Source of the DNA: Pseudomonadota bacterium
GTDB taxonomy: Bacteria; Pseudomonadota; Gammaproteobacteria; Steroidobacterales; Woeseiaceae
Direction of reading: 5' to 3'
Assembly: GCA_022573655.1 (NCBI GenBank)
Contig: JACZTO010000012.1
Coordinates: 1-42,053 of the forward strand
DNA: 42,053 nt
Shown here piece by piece: positions 9,247 through 17,308 of the stretch. Every line of letters begins with the position of its first letter. Position 1 is the first letter of the stretch. A model generated the notes under the pieces. That model saw only the letters and a program-made list of their open reading frames with translations, ran no database searches and had not been told where the DNA came from. The position numbers were made by a program, and so were the translations under genes.

Positions 9247-9444
9247 TCAGTGTAATCTCGACCAGCTAACCAGCCTTACGGAGCTCTCCCGCAGGTCAAA
9301 GTTTCGGGCCAGAATCGCCTCAATGTCCTTACGCTCGGAATCCTGTTCCATCGGGCAGTTCAGTTCGATAACCCCGCAGAACTCGTTGCCACCGCGATAA
9401 TCGGCATCGGTCAATAGGAACTGCGTGTAGTACTTAGCGGACAT
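9247..9444 (-). CDS. Small conserved-looking hypothetical protein (65 aa)
   Basis: I do not recognise this protein. It is a 65-residue soluble polypeptide with an acidic/polar composition, two cysteines (residues 23 and 30) and a balanced amino-acid content with no membrane segment. Support for its being real: an ATG start, codon use like its neighbours, and a strong terminator 38 bases after its stop in the correct orientation, which otherwise would have no gene to serve. The ribosome binding site is weak (GGAT before the ATG). It is divergent from the OmpA-like gene. Confidence 0.6.
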   Translation of the reverse strand: MSAKYYTQFLLTDADYRGGNEFCGVIELNCPMEQDSERKDIEAILARNFDLRESSVRLVSWSRLH

Positions 9445-9680
9445 GCATCCAATCTACGCCACCCGGATCGAGGTATCTGTGAGCCACGGCACATAATTCC
9501 GGTCGCCGCGAACAGATTGTCAAAACACGGACACAAGTCACACGCAGAGCCAAAATTCGCTCAAATTTGATGGATTAGTGAACACACTGCACAGATTTGT
9601 GGTCGCAGCATATGTAACATCGATTTTTCTCTGCCATCATATCGGCAGAAATCGGACCAGCTACTACGGGAATTGACTTC
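9445..9680. other. Divergent intergenic region with 5'-UTR hairpin
   Basis: This 236-base region separates the 65-residue gene (minus) from the OmpA-like gene (plus) and must hold both promoters. It is relatively AT-rich near 9555-9630. A small hairpin, TCTGCC at 9630-9635 pairing with GGCAGA at 9644-9649, lies about 32 bases before the OmpA-like ATG, probably in its leader. I see no convincing -35/-10 pair and no small gene. Confidence 0.4.
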
Positions 9681-11147
9681 ATGTTCGCCAAAAACAGCAT
9701 TGTAAAATTGGTCATCTTGAGCCTGATGCTGCTCGCCGCCGGCAGCGGCTATGCCCAGGATGAACTCCGACGAACCTTCTTCAAAGACGCTGATGCGGCG
9801 AAAGCCTCTGCCGATGCCGTTGAGGCAAAAGACTTCGCGCCGAAAAGCTACGCAAGCGGCATGAGAGAATATCGCACTGCCGCAGACGCTCTGCGGCGTG
9901 GCCGCAACATCGAGTACGTGCGCTCGAATGCTGCGGACGCGACCAGGTACTTCAAGACGGCTGCGAAGACCGCGCAGCTCGCCAGAACCGTACTTTCGCA
10001 ATCCAGGAAGAGCCGACAGGACGGCGCAAACGCGCGCGCGCCCGAACTCGCAACGGATACCTGGATCGCGGCAAACAAGAAATTCGTACGGGCGATCCAG
10101 CTGATCGAACGCGGCGACCTCAAGAACGCACGAAAACGGGACGTTGACGCGACGAGCCTTTACCGTGAAGCCGAACTGATCGCGATCAAGGCACAATATC
10201 TGAACAAGACTCGTCAATTGCTGGCCGACGCAGACCGTGCACGCGTTGGGCGCTATGCGCCGATAACGCTCAACAAGGCGAAACGACTGCTCGCCGACGC
10301 CGACAGAGAACTCAATGAGAATCGCTACGACTCTGATCTGCCCCGTAGTCTCGCGATGCAAGCCAACTACGAGGCAAAGCACGCTCTCTACCTTTCGGAA
10401 GTAGTGCGACGGGTGCGTGACAAGGATCTGACTACTGAGGAACTCATATTGGCTTGGGAGCAACCGCTAAAGGCTATAGCCGGTGTCGCCGATGCAGTGC
10501 CGGACATGGCAGAAGGTCCGGACGATCTCACGCGGGAACTCGTGGAGTACTTCGAGGAGGAGCGCAATGAGTTGCAGCGTCTCAACCAGGAAAAGTCTGA
10601 AGACACGGTTCGCCTGGCGGATCTGGAAGAAGAATTGCGCGCACTCGATGAACGTCTCGGCGGAGCGACGGCCGAGCGTGCCGCACTGGTAAAACGTCTT
10701 GAAGCGCAAGCTCGCGTAAGGCAACAGTTCAAGCAGGTCGAGAAAATGTTCTCATCCTATGAGGCACGCGTCTTCCGCGAAGGTGACAGTGTCTTTTTGC
10801 GGCTCGTCGGCCTGACGTTCGACAGCGGTGCGTCGCAGATCAAGCCGGAGAATTTCGATCTTCTCGCCAAAGTCGAGAAAGCGATCGACGTATTTCCACG
10901 CAGCGAGCTGACTATCGAAGGTCATACTGACGCTCATGGCGGCGATGCTCTCAATCAAAAACTGTCGCAAGCACGCGCCGAGTCAGTTCAGCAGTACATG
11001 ATCAACGCCATGCGGATTCCGTCGTATCGCCTGATCGCCACCGGCTACGGCGAAACCCGTCCTGTTGCCAGCAACGAGACAGCCGCCGGGCGAGCGCGTA
11101 ATCGCCGCATCGATATTCGCATCAAGCCGAATTTAGACGCAAGCTAG
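9681..11147 (+). CDS. Periplasmic OmpA/Pal-like peptidoglycan-binding protein with coiled coil
   Basis: The 488-residue protein starts with a signal peptide (KNSIVKLVILSLMLLAAG, cleavage near AQD at about 25). A long Ala/Arg/Lys-rich helical region (about 26-250) follows, resembling DUF4398-type segments with repeats of the type ADADRARVGRYAPITLNKAKRLL. Next is a predicted coiled coil (about 285-350, EEERNELQRLNQEK and onward), then an OmpA C-terminal domain (about 365-480). LTIEGHTDAHGG and LSQARAESVQQYMI, and later GYGETRPVASN with RARNRRIDI, are the standard peptidoglycan (diaminopimelate) binding motifs. No beta-barrel is present, so it probably links peptidoglycan to another envelope part from the periplasm. 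It is monocistronic and faces the hydrolase gene, with 24 bases between stops. Confidence 0.9.
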   Translation: MFAKNSIVKLVILSLMLLAAGSGYAQDELRRTFFKDADAAKASADAVEAKDFAPKSYASGMREYRTAADALRRGRNIEYVRSNAADATRYFKTAAKTAQLARTVLSQSRKSRQDGANARAPELATDTWIAANKKFVRAIQLIERGDLKNARKRDVDATSLYREAELIAIKAQYLNKTRQLLADADRARVGRYAPITLNKAKRLLADADRELNENRYDSDLPRSLAMQANYEAKHALYLSEVVRRVRDKDLTTEELILAWEQPLKAIAGVADAVPDMAEGPDDLTRELVEYFEEERNELQRLNQEKSEDTVRLADLEEELRALDERLGGATAERAALVKRLEAQARVRQQFKQVEKMFSSYEARVFREGDSVFLRLVGLTFDSGASQIKPENFDLLAKVEKAIDVFPRSELTIEGHTDAHGGDALNQKLSQARAESVQQYMINAMRIPSYRLIATGYGETRPVASNETAAGRARNRRIDIRIKPNLDAS

Positions 11148-11171
11148 CCATCCTTTAAGGCCAGAACACTT

Positions 11172-12092
11172 TCAGGCAAAAGCAGATACATGGCCTCGCC
11201 ACCATTTCGAGATGGTGAGCGCGGTCTTTTTATTTGCGAGGTAGCCATACTCCGAGTGAACGTTCAGCTCACCGTTGAGGCGAAAATAGTTCAGCAACTC
11301 TTCATCTGCAAAACTCTCCAGGAGGCCGAGGTCGAGCATTTCTGCGAAATCGTTTCGCAGCGAGGGATCGATCGCGGTCAGATCGCCGACCGCTGAGAGA
11401 TTTCTCCAATGCCTCACATTCGTTGGGTAACGCTCCGCACCTTCCGCCGCGCTCCCTTTTATCTGTTTTTGCATCATGCGTTGTCCGAGCGGGCTGCCCA
11501 TCGTTAAGAACAGATCAACTCGCAGGTGCTCGCGATGTTCATGGCTAAGCTGCCAAAGCGCATCGTAAGCAATGATCGAACCCATGCTGTGGGCAATCAG
11601 CAAGATTGGGCGATCTATTTCAGCAGCAGCCCTGAGCGGGATTTTGAGCATGCGGCGCGTATGCTCGGCAATATCATTTTCGTTGCGCGTATAACGACGC
11701 AAATCCCGCAAGTGTACTTCGGTGCGCTCACTGACCAGATGCGGAATCAGAAAAGGCAGCCTGTCGCCGAGTTTATAAATCCAGCGCGTGAGCCGCCGCG
11801 TCCACGCGTTGGCCTCGGCGATATCCCGTGCGTTCGCCTCGGATTGGGCAATCACTGCCTCGACTGCTGCCTGGTCGATGTTGAAATCGCGATGCCTGCG
11901 ATAGAAGTCATAAGTCCACGAGACGATATCGAAGCTGCCGACACTGGCTTCAATGTCTTCTGCAATCGGTGCGTCAATGCGCCGCACTCCTGCAAGCAAG
12001 CAGCGCAGCAATGCGTCGCGATGTATCTCTGGTTCCGGTTTTGGCAGTAGTCCCGGAACGTAAAGGATCAGCGGACAGTCAGGCCCGGTCAC
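11172..12092 (-). CDS. Alpha/beta hydrolase, putative lipase/esterase
   Basis: The 306-residue cytoplasmic protein has an alpha/beta hydrolase core: ILYVPGL near the N-terminus for the oxyanion hole, LLIAHSMGSIIAYDAL with the nucleophile Ser in AHSMG, and likely acid and base residues in the C-terminal third (VGDLTAIDP and NVHSEYGYL). It has no signal peptide. The family resembles PGAP1/lipase-like hydrolases of unassigned substrate. It begins with GTG (12090-12092), overlapping the TGA of the HAD phosphatase gene by 4 bases, so the two are translationally coupled. The pairing with a small-molecule phosphatase is suggestive but does not assign a pathway. Confidence 0.8.
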   Translation of the reverse strand: MTGPDCPLILYVPGLLPKPEPEIHRDALLRCLLAGVRRIDAPIAEDIEASVGSFDIVSWTYDFYRRHRDFNIDQAAVEAVIAQSEANARDIAEANAWTRRLTRWIYKLGDRLPFLIPHLVSERTEVHLRDLRRYTRNENDIAEHTRRMLKIPLRAAAEIDRPILLIAHSMGSIIAYDALWQLSHEHREHLRVDLFLTMGSPLGQRMMQKQIKGSAAEGAERYPTNVRHWRNLSAVGDLTAIDPSLRNDFAEMLDLGLLESFADEELLNYFRLNGELNVHSEYGYLANKKTALTISKWWRGHVSAFA

Positions 12093-12796
12093 AACTCGCG
12101 GCGCCCGAGATCATCGACGAGCAGGCTCACCAACTCGCCGACCTCAGCAACCTCAACATCCGGCACTTCCGACTCGGCCGGCCACTGCTCACCGCCGCGG
12201 TTTACCCAGGCTGTCTTCAGTCCCGCGTCACGAGCACCGTTCACGTCGAATTCAGGATGATCGCCGACATGCAGTGTTTGCCGGGCGTTTGCCCCTCCCG
12301 CAAGAACGGCGGCGTCGAATATTTTGCGGGCAGGTTTCGCTGCTCCTGCCGTCACTGCCGTCACAACATCGTGAAACAGGTAGCGTATGCCGATCTTATC
12401 GAGGTTCGCGTTGCCGTTCGTAACCGCGATCAATACATAGTGCTCGCGCAGCGATCCAAGCGCAGGAATAACACCGGGGAAAATATCGACGTCGTTGCGA
12501 ACCTCGTCAAAAACATCGAATGCTGCATCGATAAAATCCGTGTCGTAGCCTGCCGCCGTTCCAATCCGCTCCAGCACAACACGCCTGAGGAACGTCAGGT
12601 CATGCGCCTGATCCGGTATTTCATTGACGACCTGCTCGCGTATCGCGCGAATATCTTCCATTTCATACATATCGGTGATGCGCGGATAATGCTCACCGAG
12701 CCACGCATACAGGTGCCGCTCGGCACGCTTGATAACCGGGTGTATCTCCCATAGCGTATCGTCAAGGTCGAATGTGATTGTGCGAATATCTTTCAC
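12089..12796 (-). CDS. HAD-superfamily phosphatase, YigB-like
   Basis: The 235-residue protein has the four HAD motifs: FDLDDTLW (nucleophile Asp and acid/base Asp), VTNGN (motif II), a Lys in GAAKPARKIF (motif III) and HVGDHPEFDVNGA (motif IV). The cap lies between motifs I and II, as in subfamily I enzymes. YigB and relatives dephosphorylate the flavin precursor 5-amino-6-(5-phosphoribitylamino)uracil or FMN; this assignment is by family resemblance only. It starts with GTG at 12794-12796, divergent from the glyoxalase I gene, and overlaps the downstream hydrolase gene by 4 bases. Confidence 0.82.
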   Translation of the reverse strand: MKDIRTITFDLDDTLWEIHPVIKRAERHLYAWLGEHYPRITDMYEMEDIRAIREQVVNEIPDQAHDLTFLRRVVLERIGTAAGYDTDFIDAAFDVFDEVRNDVDIFPGVIPALGSLREHYVLIAVTNGNANLDKIGIRYLFHDVVTAVTAGAAKPARKIFDAAVLAGGANARQTLHVGDHPEFDVNGARDAGLKTAWVNRGGEQWPAESEVPDVEVAEVGELVSLLVDDLGRREL

Positions 12797-12870
12797 GTAT
12801 TGCCCACAACGCGGTGATCAACGACCATTGTGGATTCAAACTCGACACGAGTCCAACGCGGAGCAATGCG

Positions 12871-13290
12871 ATGAAATACCTGCACACCATGGTGCGCGTC
12901 AACAATCTCGATACATCACTGGATTTTTACTGCAACAAGCTGGGCTTGCAGGAGCTGCGCCGCTACGACAATGAACAAGGTCGCTTTACGCTCGTTTTCC
13001 TGGCGGCACCCGGCGATGAAGACGCGCAAGTCGAACTAACCCACAATTGGGACCCGGAAGAATACACTGAAGGCCGCAACTTCGGCCACCTCGCGTACCA
13101 GGTCGACGACATTTACGCACTGTGTCAAAAGCTCATGGATGAAGGGGTTACCATATGCCGGCCGCCACGCGATGGACACATGGCTTTCGTGCGCTCCCCG
13201 GACAATATTTCGATAGAACTGCTGCAGAAAGGCGAGCCGCTGGCACCGCAAGAACCCTGGGTGTCGATGCAGAGCACGGGACACTGGTAA
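12871..13290 (+). CDS. gloA: Lactoylglutathione lyase (glyoxalase I)
   Basis: The 139-residue protein is a VOC-superfamily enzyme that isomerises the methylglyoxal-glutathione adduct to S-lactoylglutathione. It begins YLHTMVRVNNLDTSLDFYCN, as in GloA, and carries the four metal ligands in the usual order: His5, the Glu in VELTHNW, the His in FGHLAYQVDD and the Glu in SIELLQ. I chose the ATG at 12871 because it gives the family N-terminus and has GGAG about nine bases upstream; an in-frame start at 12778 would add 31 unrelated residues overlapping the divergent HAD gene. The 13-base gap to the next gene suggests cotranscription with the NTPase regulator. Confidence 0.92.
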   Translation: MKYLHTMVRVNNLDTSLDFYCNKLGLQELRRYDNEQGRFTLVFLAAPGDEDAQVELTHNWDPEEYTEGRNFGHLAYQVDDIYALCQKLMDEGVTICRPPRDGHMAFVRSPDNISIELLQKGEPLAPQEPWVSMQSTGHW

Positions 13291-13303
13291 GATCGTTCGA
13301 ATT

Positions 13304-15040
13304 ATGAAACAGACGATTCGAGACATTATCGGCAGCGGGCTGAATCAATCTGCCGACAGTCGTGCGGTTGCGTTGACAGGACTATCCTCCTGTCTACAAG
13401 ACGCTGGCCCAATCGTCATCTGGCTTCATGGCATGGCAGGTGCTGGAAAAGGCTCGCTACTCGATGAATTCGCGCTCAATACCGCTGGCACCAGAGTTGT
13501 CAGAATTGACTGTCGTACTATCGAACCCACGCCCGCTGGACTGTTGACGACACTGGGTGATTTTGGCCTGCAGGCGCGAGCCGTCCTGGTATTTGAGAAC
13601 TACGAGGTATTTCGGCTAGCCGATGCATGGCTCAGGCGCGAATTCATACCGTCACTAGCGGCAACGACCCGCATCGTCCTGTCCAGCCGCGATGCGCCGA
13701 CGGCTGGCTGGCTCAGCGACACGGCCTGGCAACAGCATTTTGTTGCAATTCCTCTGCAGGACCCAGCTGACGCGGGACCGGAAGAAACGACCGCAATCAT
13801 TCTGCGGGAGGTTTTGGATCCGGTGCTGCGACGAACTCTCGATGCGGTGTCTGTCGTGCGCCGCATCACGCGCCCTATGCTTGCTGCGCTTTGCCCCGCC
13901 GAATCGGCTGAGGAGCTTTATGAAAAGCTTGCCGGCCTGTCCTTCGTTGCGAGTCGCAGGGACGGTCTCGCGCTTGCCGATGTCGTACAACAGGTGCTGG
14001 GCAATCGCCTGCAGGCAGCAGATCCGGAGCGCTATCGGCAGTTACAGCGATCTGCCTGGCAGCTGCTGCGCGAACAGCTCAAGCAGACAACGCGGGCAGA
14101 CCTGTGGCGGACGACGGCGGATATTATTTTCCTGCTAAAGAACCCGGTCGTTCGGGAAGCCTTCTTCCCGAGCAAGTCTGCACAATTCTCGGTAGAACCT
14201 GCTGCATCCGCAGATTATCGCGACATCATGGCGAATGTCGAACGTCACGAATCCAAGGGTGCGCTCGAGGCTATGCAGCTTTGGTGGAAACACCTGCCCA
14301 TAGCATTCCACATCGTCAAGGACGCGGCTGGCAGGTCCGTCGGATTCTACTGCATGGCCAGACCGAAGGACCTGGACGCTTCGTGGATGCGGTTTGATCC
14401 GATCGCTCATAACTGGCAGCAACACCTTGATCGATCCGCTGGCGCTGACAATCCTCCAGCGTTGTTCCTGCGACGCTGGTTGAGCTTTGAGGATGGCGAG
14501 TCTCCGTGCCAGATACAGGCTGCAACATGGATCGATATCAAGCGCACCTATCTCGAATTGCGACCTGCGCTAAGGCGCGTTTATCTGACGTTGCAGGACA
14601 TAGGTCCATACGCAGCGGTCGCCACGGAGCTCGGCTTCGCGGTGATCGAAGACATTACAACGACGCTCACGAGTACGCCCTACTACACCGCAATGCTGGA
14701 CTTCGGGCCCGGGTCGGTCGACGGTTGGATTTGTAACCTTCTTGCAGCCGAGTTGGGGGTCACCGATGACCGACTGCTGGACACTACAACTCGTGAGCTG
14801 GTTCTGGATGGGCAACGAGTTGCGCTGACGCCTCTCGAATTCGGCGTTATTGCGATGCTTGACAGCCGCGCCGGTGAGGCCGTATCGAGAACGGAGTTAC
14901 TGCAGCAAGTCTGGGGGCATGGATATGATGGTGGCAGCAACGTCGTCGACGCGATCGTCCATGGCTTGCGAAAAAAATGCGGGAGTCGAGCCAGGATATT
15001 CGAAACGGTCCGCGGCGTTGGTTACCGTTTGCAAGCCTGA
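13304..15040 (+). CDS. STAND-like NTPase with PhoB-type winged-helix DNA-binding domain
   Basis: The 578-residue protein is a probable one-component transcription regulator. The N-terminal third looks like a STAND/NB-ARC-type ATPase: Walker A GMAGAGKGSLL with Lys49, a Walker B-like strand ARAVLVFENYE, and a sensor strand TRIVLSSRD. A less clear middle region (about 290-470) has stretches such as KDAAGRSVGFY and IGPYAAVATELGF that recall a GNAT acetyltransferase fold. The last 100 residues are a textbook OmpR/PhoB trans_reg_C domain: LTPLEFGVIAML, then VSRTELLQQVWGHGYD, then VVDAIVHGLRKK and FETVRGVGYRL. There is no receiver domain. It sits between glyoxalase I and an exported globin, which it may control; that is inference. 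Confidence 0.8.
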   Translation: MKQTIRDIIGSGLNQSADSRAVALTGLSSCLQDAGPIVIWLHGMAGAGKGSLLDEFALNTAGTRVVRIDCRTIEPTPAGLLTTLGDFGLQARAVLVFENYEVFRLADAWLRREFIPSLAATTRIVLSSRDAPTAGWLSDTAWQQHFVAIPLQDPADAGPEETTAIILREVLDPVLRRTLDAVSVVRRITRPMLAALCPAESAEELYEKLAGLSFVASRRDGLALADVVQQVLGNRLQAADPERYRQLQRSAWQLLREQLKQTTRADLWRTTADIIFLLKNPVVREAFFPSKSAQFSVEPAASADYRDIMANVERHESKGALEAMQLWWKHLPIAFHIVKDAAGRSVGFYCMARPKDLDASWMRFDPIAHNWQQHLDRSAGADNPPALFLRRWLSFEDGESPCQIQAATWIDIKRTYLELRPALRRVYLTLQDIGPYAAVATELGFAVIEDITTTLTSTPYYTAMLDFGPGSVDGWICNLLAAELGVTDDRLLDTTTRELVLDGQRVALTPLEFGVIAMLDSRAGEAVSRTELLQQVWGHGYDGGSNVVDAIVHGLRKKCGSRARIFETVRGVGYRLQA

Positions 15041-15132
15041 AACGCCGGAACCCAGATTTTTCTCATCAAAATCTCATGAAGTACGGTGCATCTACTCGTA
15101 TAGTTGGCAGCATCACACTGGAGAACAGAAAA

Positions 15133-15609
15133 ATGAACTGGAAAAACTTAAGATTTCTTGCCATCGGCACACTCGCCATCGCGTCGATTACCATATCTGC
15201 ATTTGCAGGTGACGAAGAGGCTGTCGCGGGACCAACGCTGTACGAGCGCATGGGATCCTCTGACGGCATTACTCAAATAGTCGAAGACCTGATCGCGCTG
15301 CATCAAAAAAACCCGGCGATTTCTCACTACTTCGATGATGTGGACCTCGACCGCCTGACCACAAACGTAGTAGCTTTTTTGACGGCCGGTACTGGCGGAC
15401 CCGCCAATTACGAGGGTCGTGATATGACGTCGACTCACAGCGAAATGGGTTTGTCGGTCGCCGACTTCGACTCGGCTGTTGCCGACGTTCTGACGGCGGT
15501 AAAATCCAACGTCAATGATGACGACGTCGTAGCGGAAGTGGCCGCGATCCTGGAGTCACTCCGACCCGCAGTCATGGGCACTGCTGTCACGGACAGCGCC
15601 GGCTCCTAG
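15133..15609 (+). CDS. Exported group I truncated haemoglobin
   Basis: The 158-residue protein has an N-terminal signal peptide (hydrophobic core, cleavage after AFA at about residue 25) and then a group I truncated globin. TLYERMGSSDGITQIVEDL opens the fold, LTTNVVAFLTAGTGGPANYEGRDM covers helices E to F, and His102 in STHSEMGLS is the expected proximal haem ligand. Group I globins bind oxygen or NO; an exported form would do so in the periplasm. The ATG at 15133 gives the signal peptide; an earlier in-frame start at 14977 would lie within the preceding gene. The gap to the NTPase regulator is 92 bases, so it may have its own promoter. It converges with BatD. Confidence 0.85.
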   Translation: MNWKNLRFLAIGTLAIASITISAFAGDEEAVAGPTLYERMGSSDGITQIVEDLIALHQKNPAISHYFDDVDLDRLTTNVVAFLTAGTGGPANYEGRDMTSTHSEMGLSVADFDSAVADVLTAVKSNVNDDDVVAEVAAILESLRPAVMGTAVTDSAGS

Positions 15610-15616
15610 CCTCGCA

Positions 15617-17308
15617 TCAGGTGCCAGACGGCATCAGGGGTGGCAGCGGGTCTCGAGCTGTCACCTTGTCATCTTCTACCAGCACGCTGATTGACCGTAG
15701 CGCTTTGGCCAAAGCCTGACCGTCCCAGTCACTTAGCAAAGGACCGTAACTAACCGACGATAAGTTCCTGAGCTCCTCGCTGAGCGGCGATGATACGCGG
15801 CTGGCGAATTCGCCAACACTGCGCGGTGCGTCGTCAGGCCATTGCAATCGACCCCATTTGATTATCGCCGAACGCACAGCTGCCCTGTCTCCGTTTCTTG
15901 CGGCTTTGCGAGCCGCGTGCAGAATCTTCGCCTGGATTTTATAGACTGGCGGAGGCGCCGGCTCCCTGGTTTCGGTTTGCGTGCTGCGTGACGACCACCA
16001 CCACGCGAAGATCGTGAGTAACCAGACAGCGGCAAGCAACTGGCTGGCCTGCTTCCAGAAACCGTCTGCCACCGGGCTAGGCAGCGCTTCCTTGACCTCA
16101 TCTTCTGCCGCCGTAGCAACGAGAGGCTCTGCCGCCGGCGGAGCAAGCGGTGCATCGACGGCCTCGACGTAAATGGTTCTGGATGGCAGCCGCGCCACTC
16201 GCCATTCGCCGACCTCGATATTCCACCAGGGCACTTCGATTGGCGGAATTTCTATTGCGCCGCCGCGATTGCCAATGATTGCATACCGATCCTGGCGTAT
16301 TCCGCGTATACCCCCGGCTTCGATCCGCCGACTTAGATCGGGTTTGTCGACATACACGTTGAGGCCTTCGACCACCGGCGGCTGCAATGCCGGTATTTGC
16401 GTTTCGAGTTGTCCCAGCGCACTTATCGTGATGTGCCGGGTAACGGGCTCGCCAGCACTGATTTCTGTTGGATCTCTGGACCACTCTTCGCCAAGTACGA
16501 CATCCCTCGCCGGCAACCAGATTGCATCCGGGTAGTCAGCGGGTGGTGCCGGAATAGGCAGAACAGTAATGGTATGTGCGTCAGACTCGAATACTTTGCG
16601 CCCTGTAATACGGCCGTCGCGCAGCACACGCGCTTCGAAGCGCGCCGGGCTAATGGATATCTGGCCGCTTTCCTGCGGGTATATCGCCACAACGCGCTCA
16701 ACGACGTTGTATGCCTTGCCATTGAGCACCGCTTCATACGTGCGCTCATCGCCGGCTGTCTCAACCAGCACTTCGACGCCCGTAATTTCACCATTTCGCA
16801 ACGCCGGCTGCCGCGTCGCAACTGCCCGATAAACCTTGAGGCGATAGAGAATCTGCGCTTGCACATAGGTTTCAGACTGATCGACTTCACTCGTCACAAA
16901 CACGTCCGCCTCTCCCGGCGGCGCATTAACCGGTTCGTTAATGACGATGCTCAAGGGTTGCGTCGTTTCGGTCCCAATGGAAATTGCCGGAATTTCCTGG
17001 TTCCCCGTGGCCCGCGCCATCAACGTAATCGTCCAGGTGCGACTCTGCCTGATCTGACCGTTAATAATGGAGGTATTATTGAGTGTGCTGACCTGGCCCC
17101 GGTAGAACTTTTCGTCGAGAACCGAATAGTCGGGCTCCATTTTGATATTGGTGTCGGCCACGATCTCAAGCATGAACGACTCATTCAGGTCGACCGACGA
17201 ACGATCAACGCTTGCTGTTACGCCTGCTACAGCCGCCGACGTTGCCATAAGCAGCGTGCAAATGGTCAGTAACGTATTGGGCAATAATCTGCCTGCAAAC
17301 TTCACCAC
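15617..17308 (-). CDS. batD: BatD-like periplasmic protein with membrane anchor
   Basis: The 563-residue protein has a signal peptide (about 1-28), a long beta-rich exported region with SVDLNESFMLEIVAD at the start of the BatD/aerotolerance domain, and one transmembrane helix near residue 430 (LLAAVWLLTIFAWWW), leaving a cytoplasmic tail of about 120 residues. The BatD family is encoded with BatA, BatB and MoxR and is linked to oxidative-stress tolerance or envelope fitness; the molecular role is unclear. Its start overlaps the end of the BatB/C gene by 7 bases, making it the last gene of the six-gene operon. It converges on the globin gene with 7 bases between. Confidence 0.88.
   Translation of the reverse strand: MVKFAGRLLPNTLLTICTLLMATSAAVAGVTASVDRSSVDLNESFMLEIVADTNIKMEPDYSVLDEKFYRGQVSTLNNTSIINGQIRQSRTWTITLMARATGNQEIPAISIGTETTQPLSIVINEPVNAPPGEADVFVTSEVDQSETYVQAQILYRLKVYRAVATRQPALRNGEITGVEVLVETAGDERTYEAVLNGKAYNVVERVVAIYPQESGQISISPARFEARVLRDGRITGRKVFESDAHTITVLPIPAPPADYPDAIWLPARDVVLGEEWSRDPTEISAGEPVTRHITISALGQLETQIPALQPPVVEGLNVYVDKPDLSRRIEAGGIRGIRQDRYAIIGNRGGAIEIPPIEVPWWNIEVGEWRVARLPSRTIYVEAVDAPLAPPAAEPLVATAAEDEVKEALPSPVADGFWKQASQLLAAVWLLTIFAWWWSSRSTQTETREPAPPPVYKIQAKILHAARKAARNGDRAAVRSAIIKWGRLQWPDDAPRSVGEFASRVSSPLSEELRNLSSVSYGPLLSDWDGQALAKALRSISVLVEDDKVTARDPLPPLMPSGT

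Noticed and set aside
9561-10463. 300-codon minus-strand open frame
   Set aside because: It lies antisense to the OmpA-like gene, whose signal peptide, coiled coil and OmpA domain are clear; the antisense product has no recognisable domain.
11200-11235. Terminator for the OmpA-like gene (CACCAT/ATGGTG hairpin)
   Set aside because: The stem is short and lies inside the coding end of the convergent hydrolase gene; the following T-run is interrupted, so it is too weak to call.
16397-17272. 291-codon plus-strand open frame
   Set aside because: It is antisense to batD; its Arg/His/Cys-rich composition is typical of a shadow frame.
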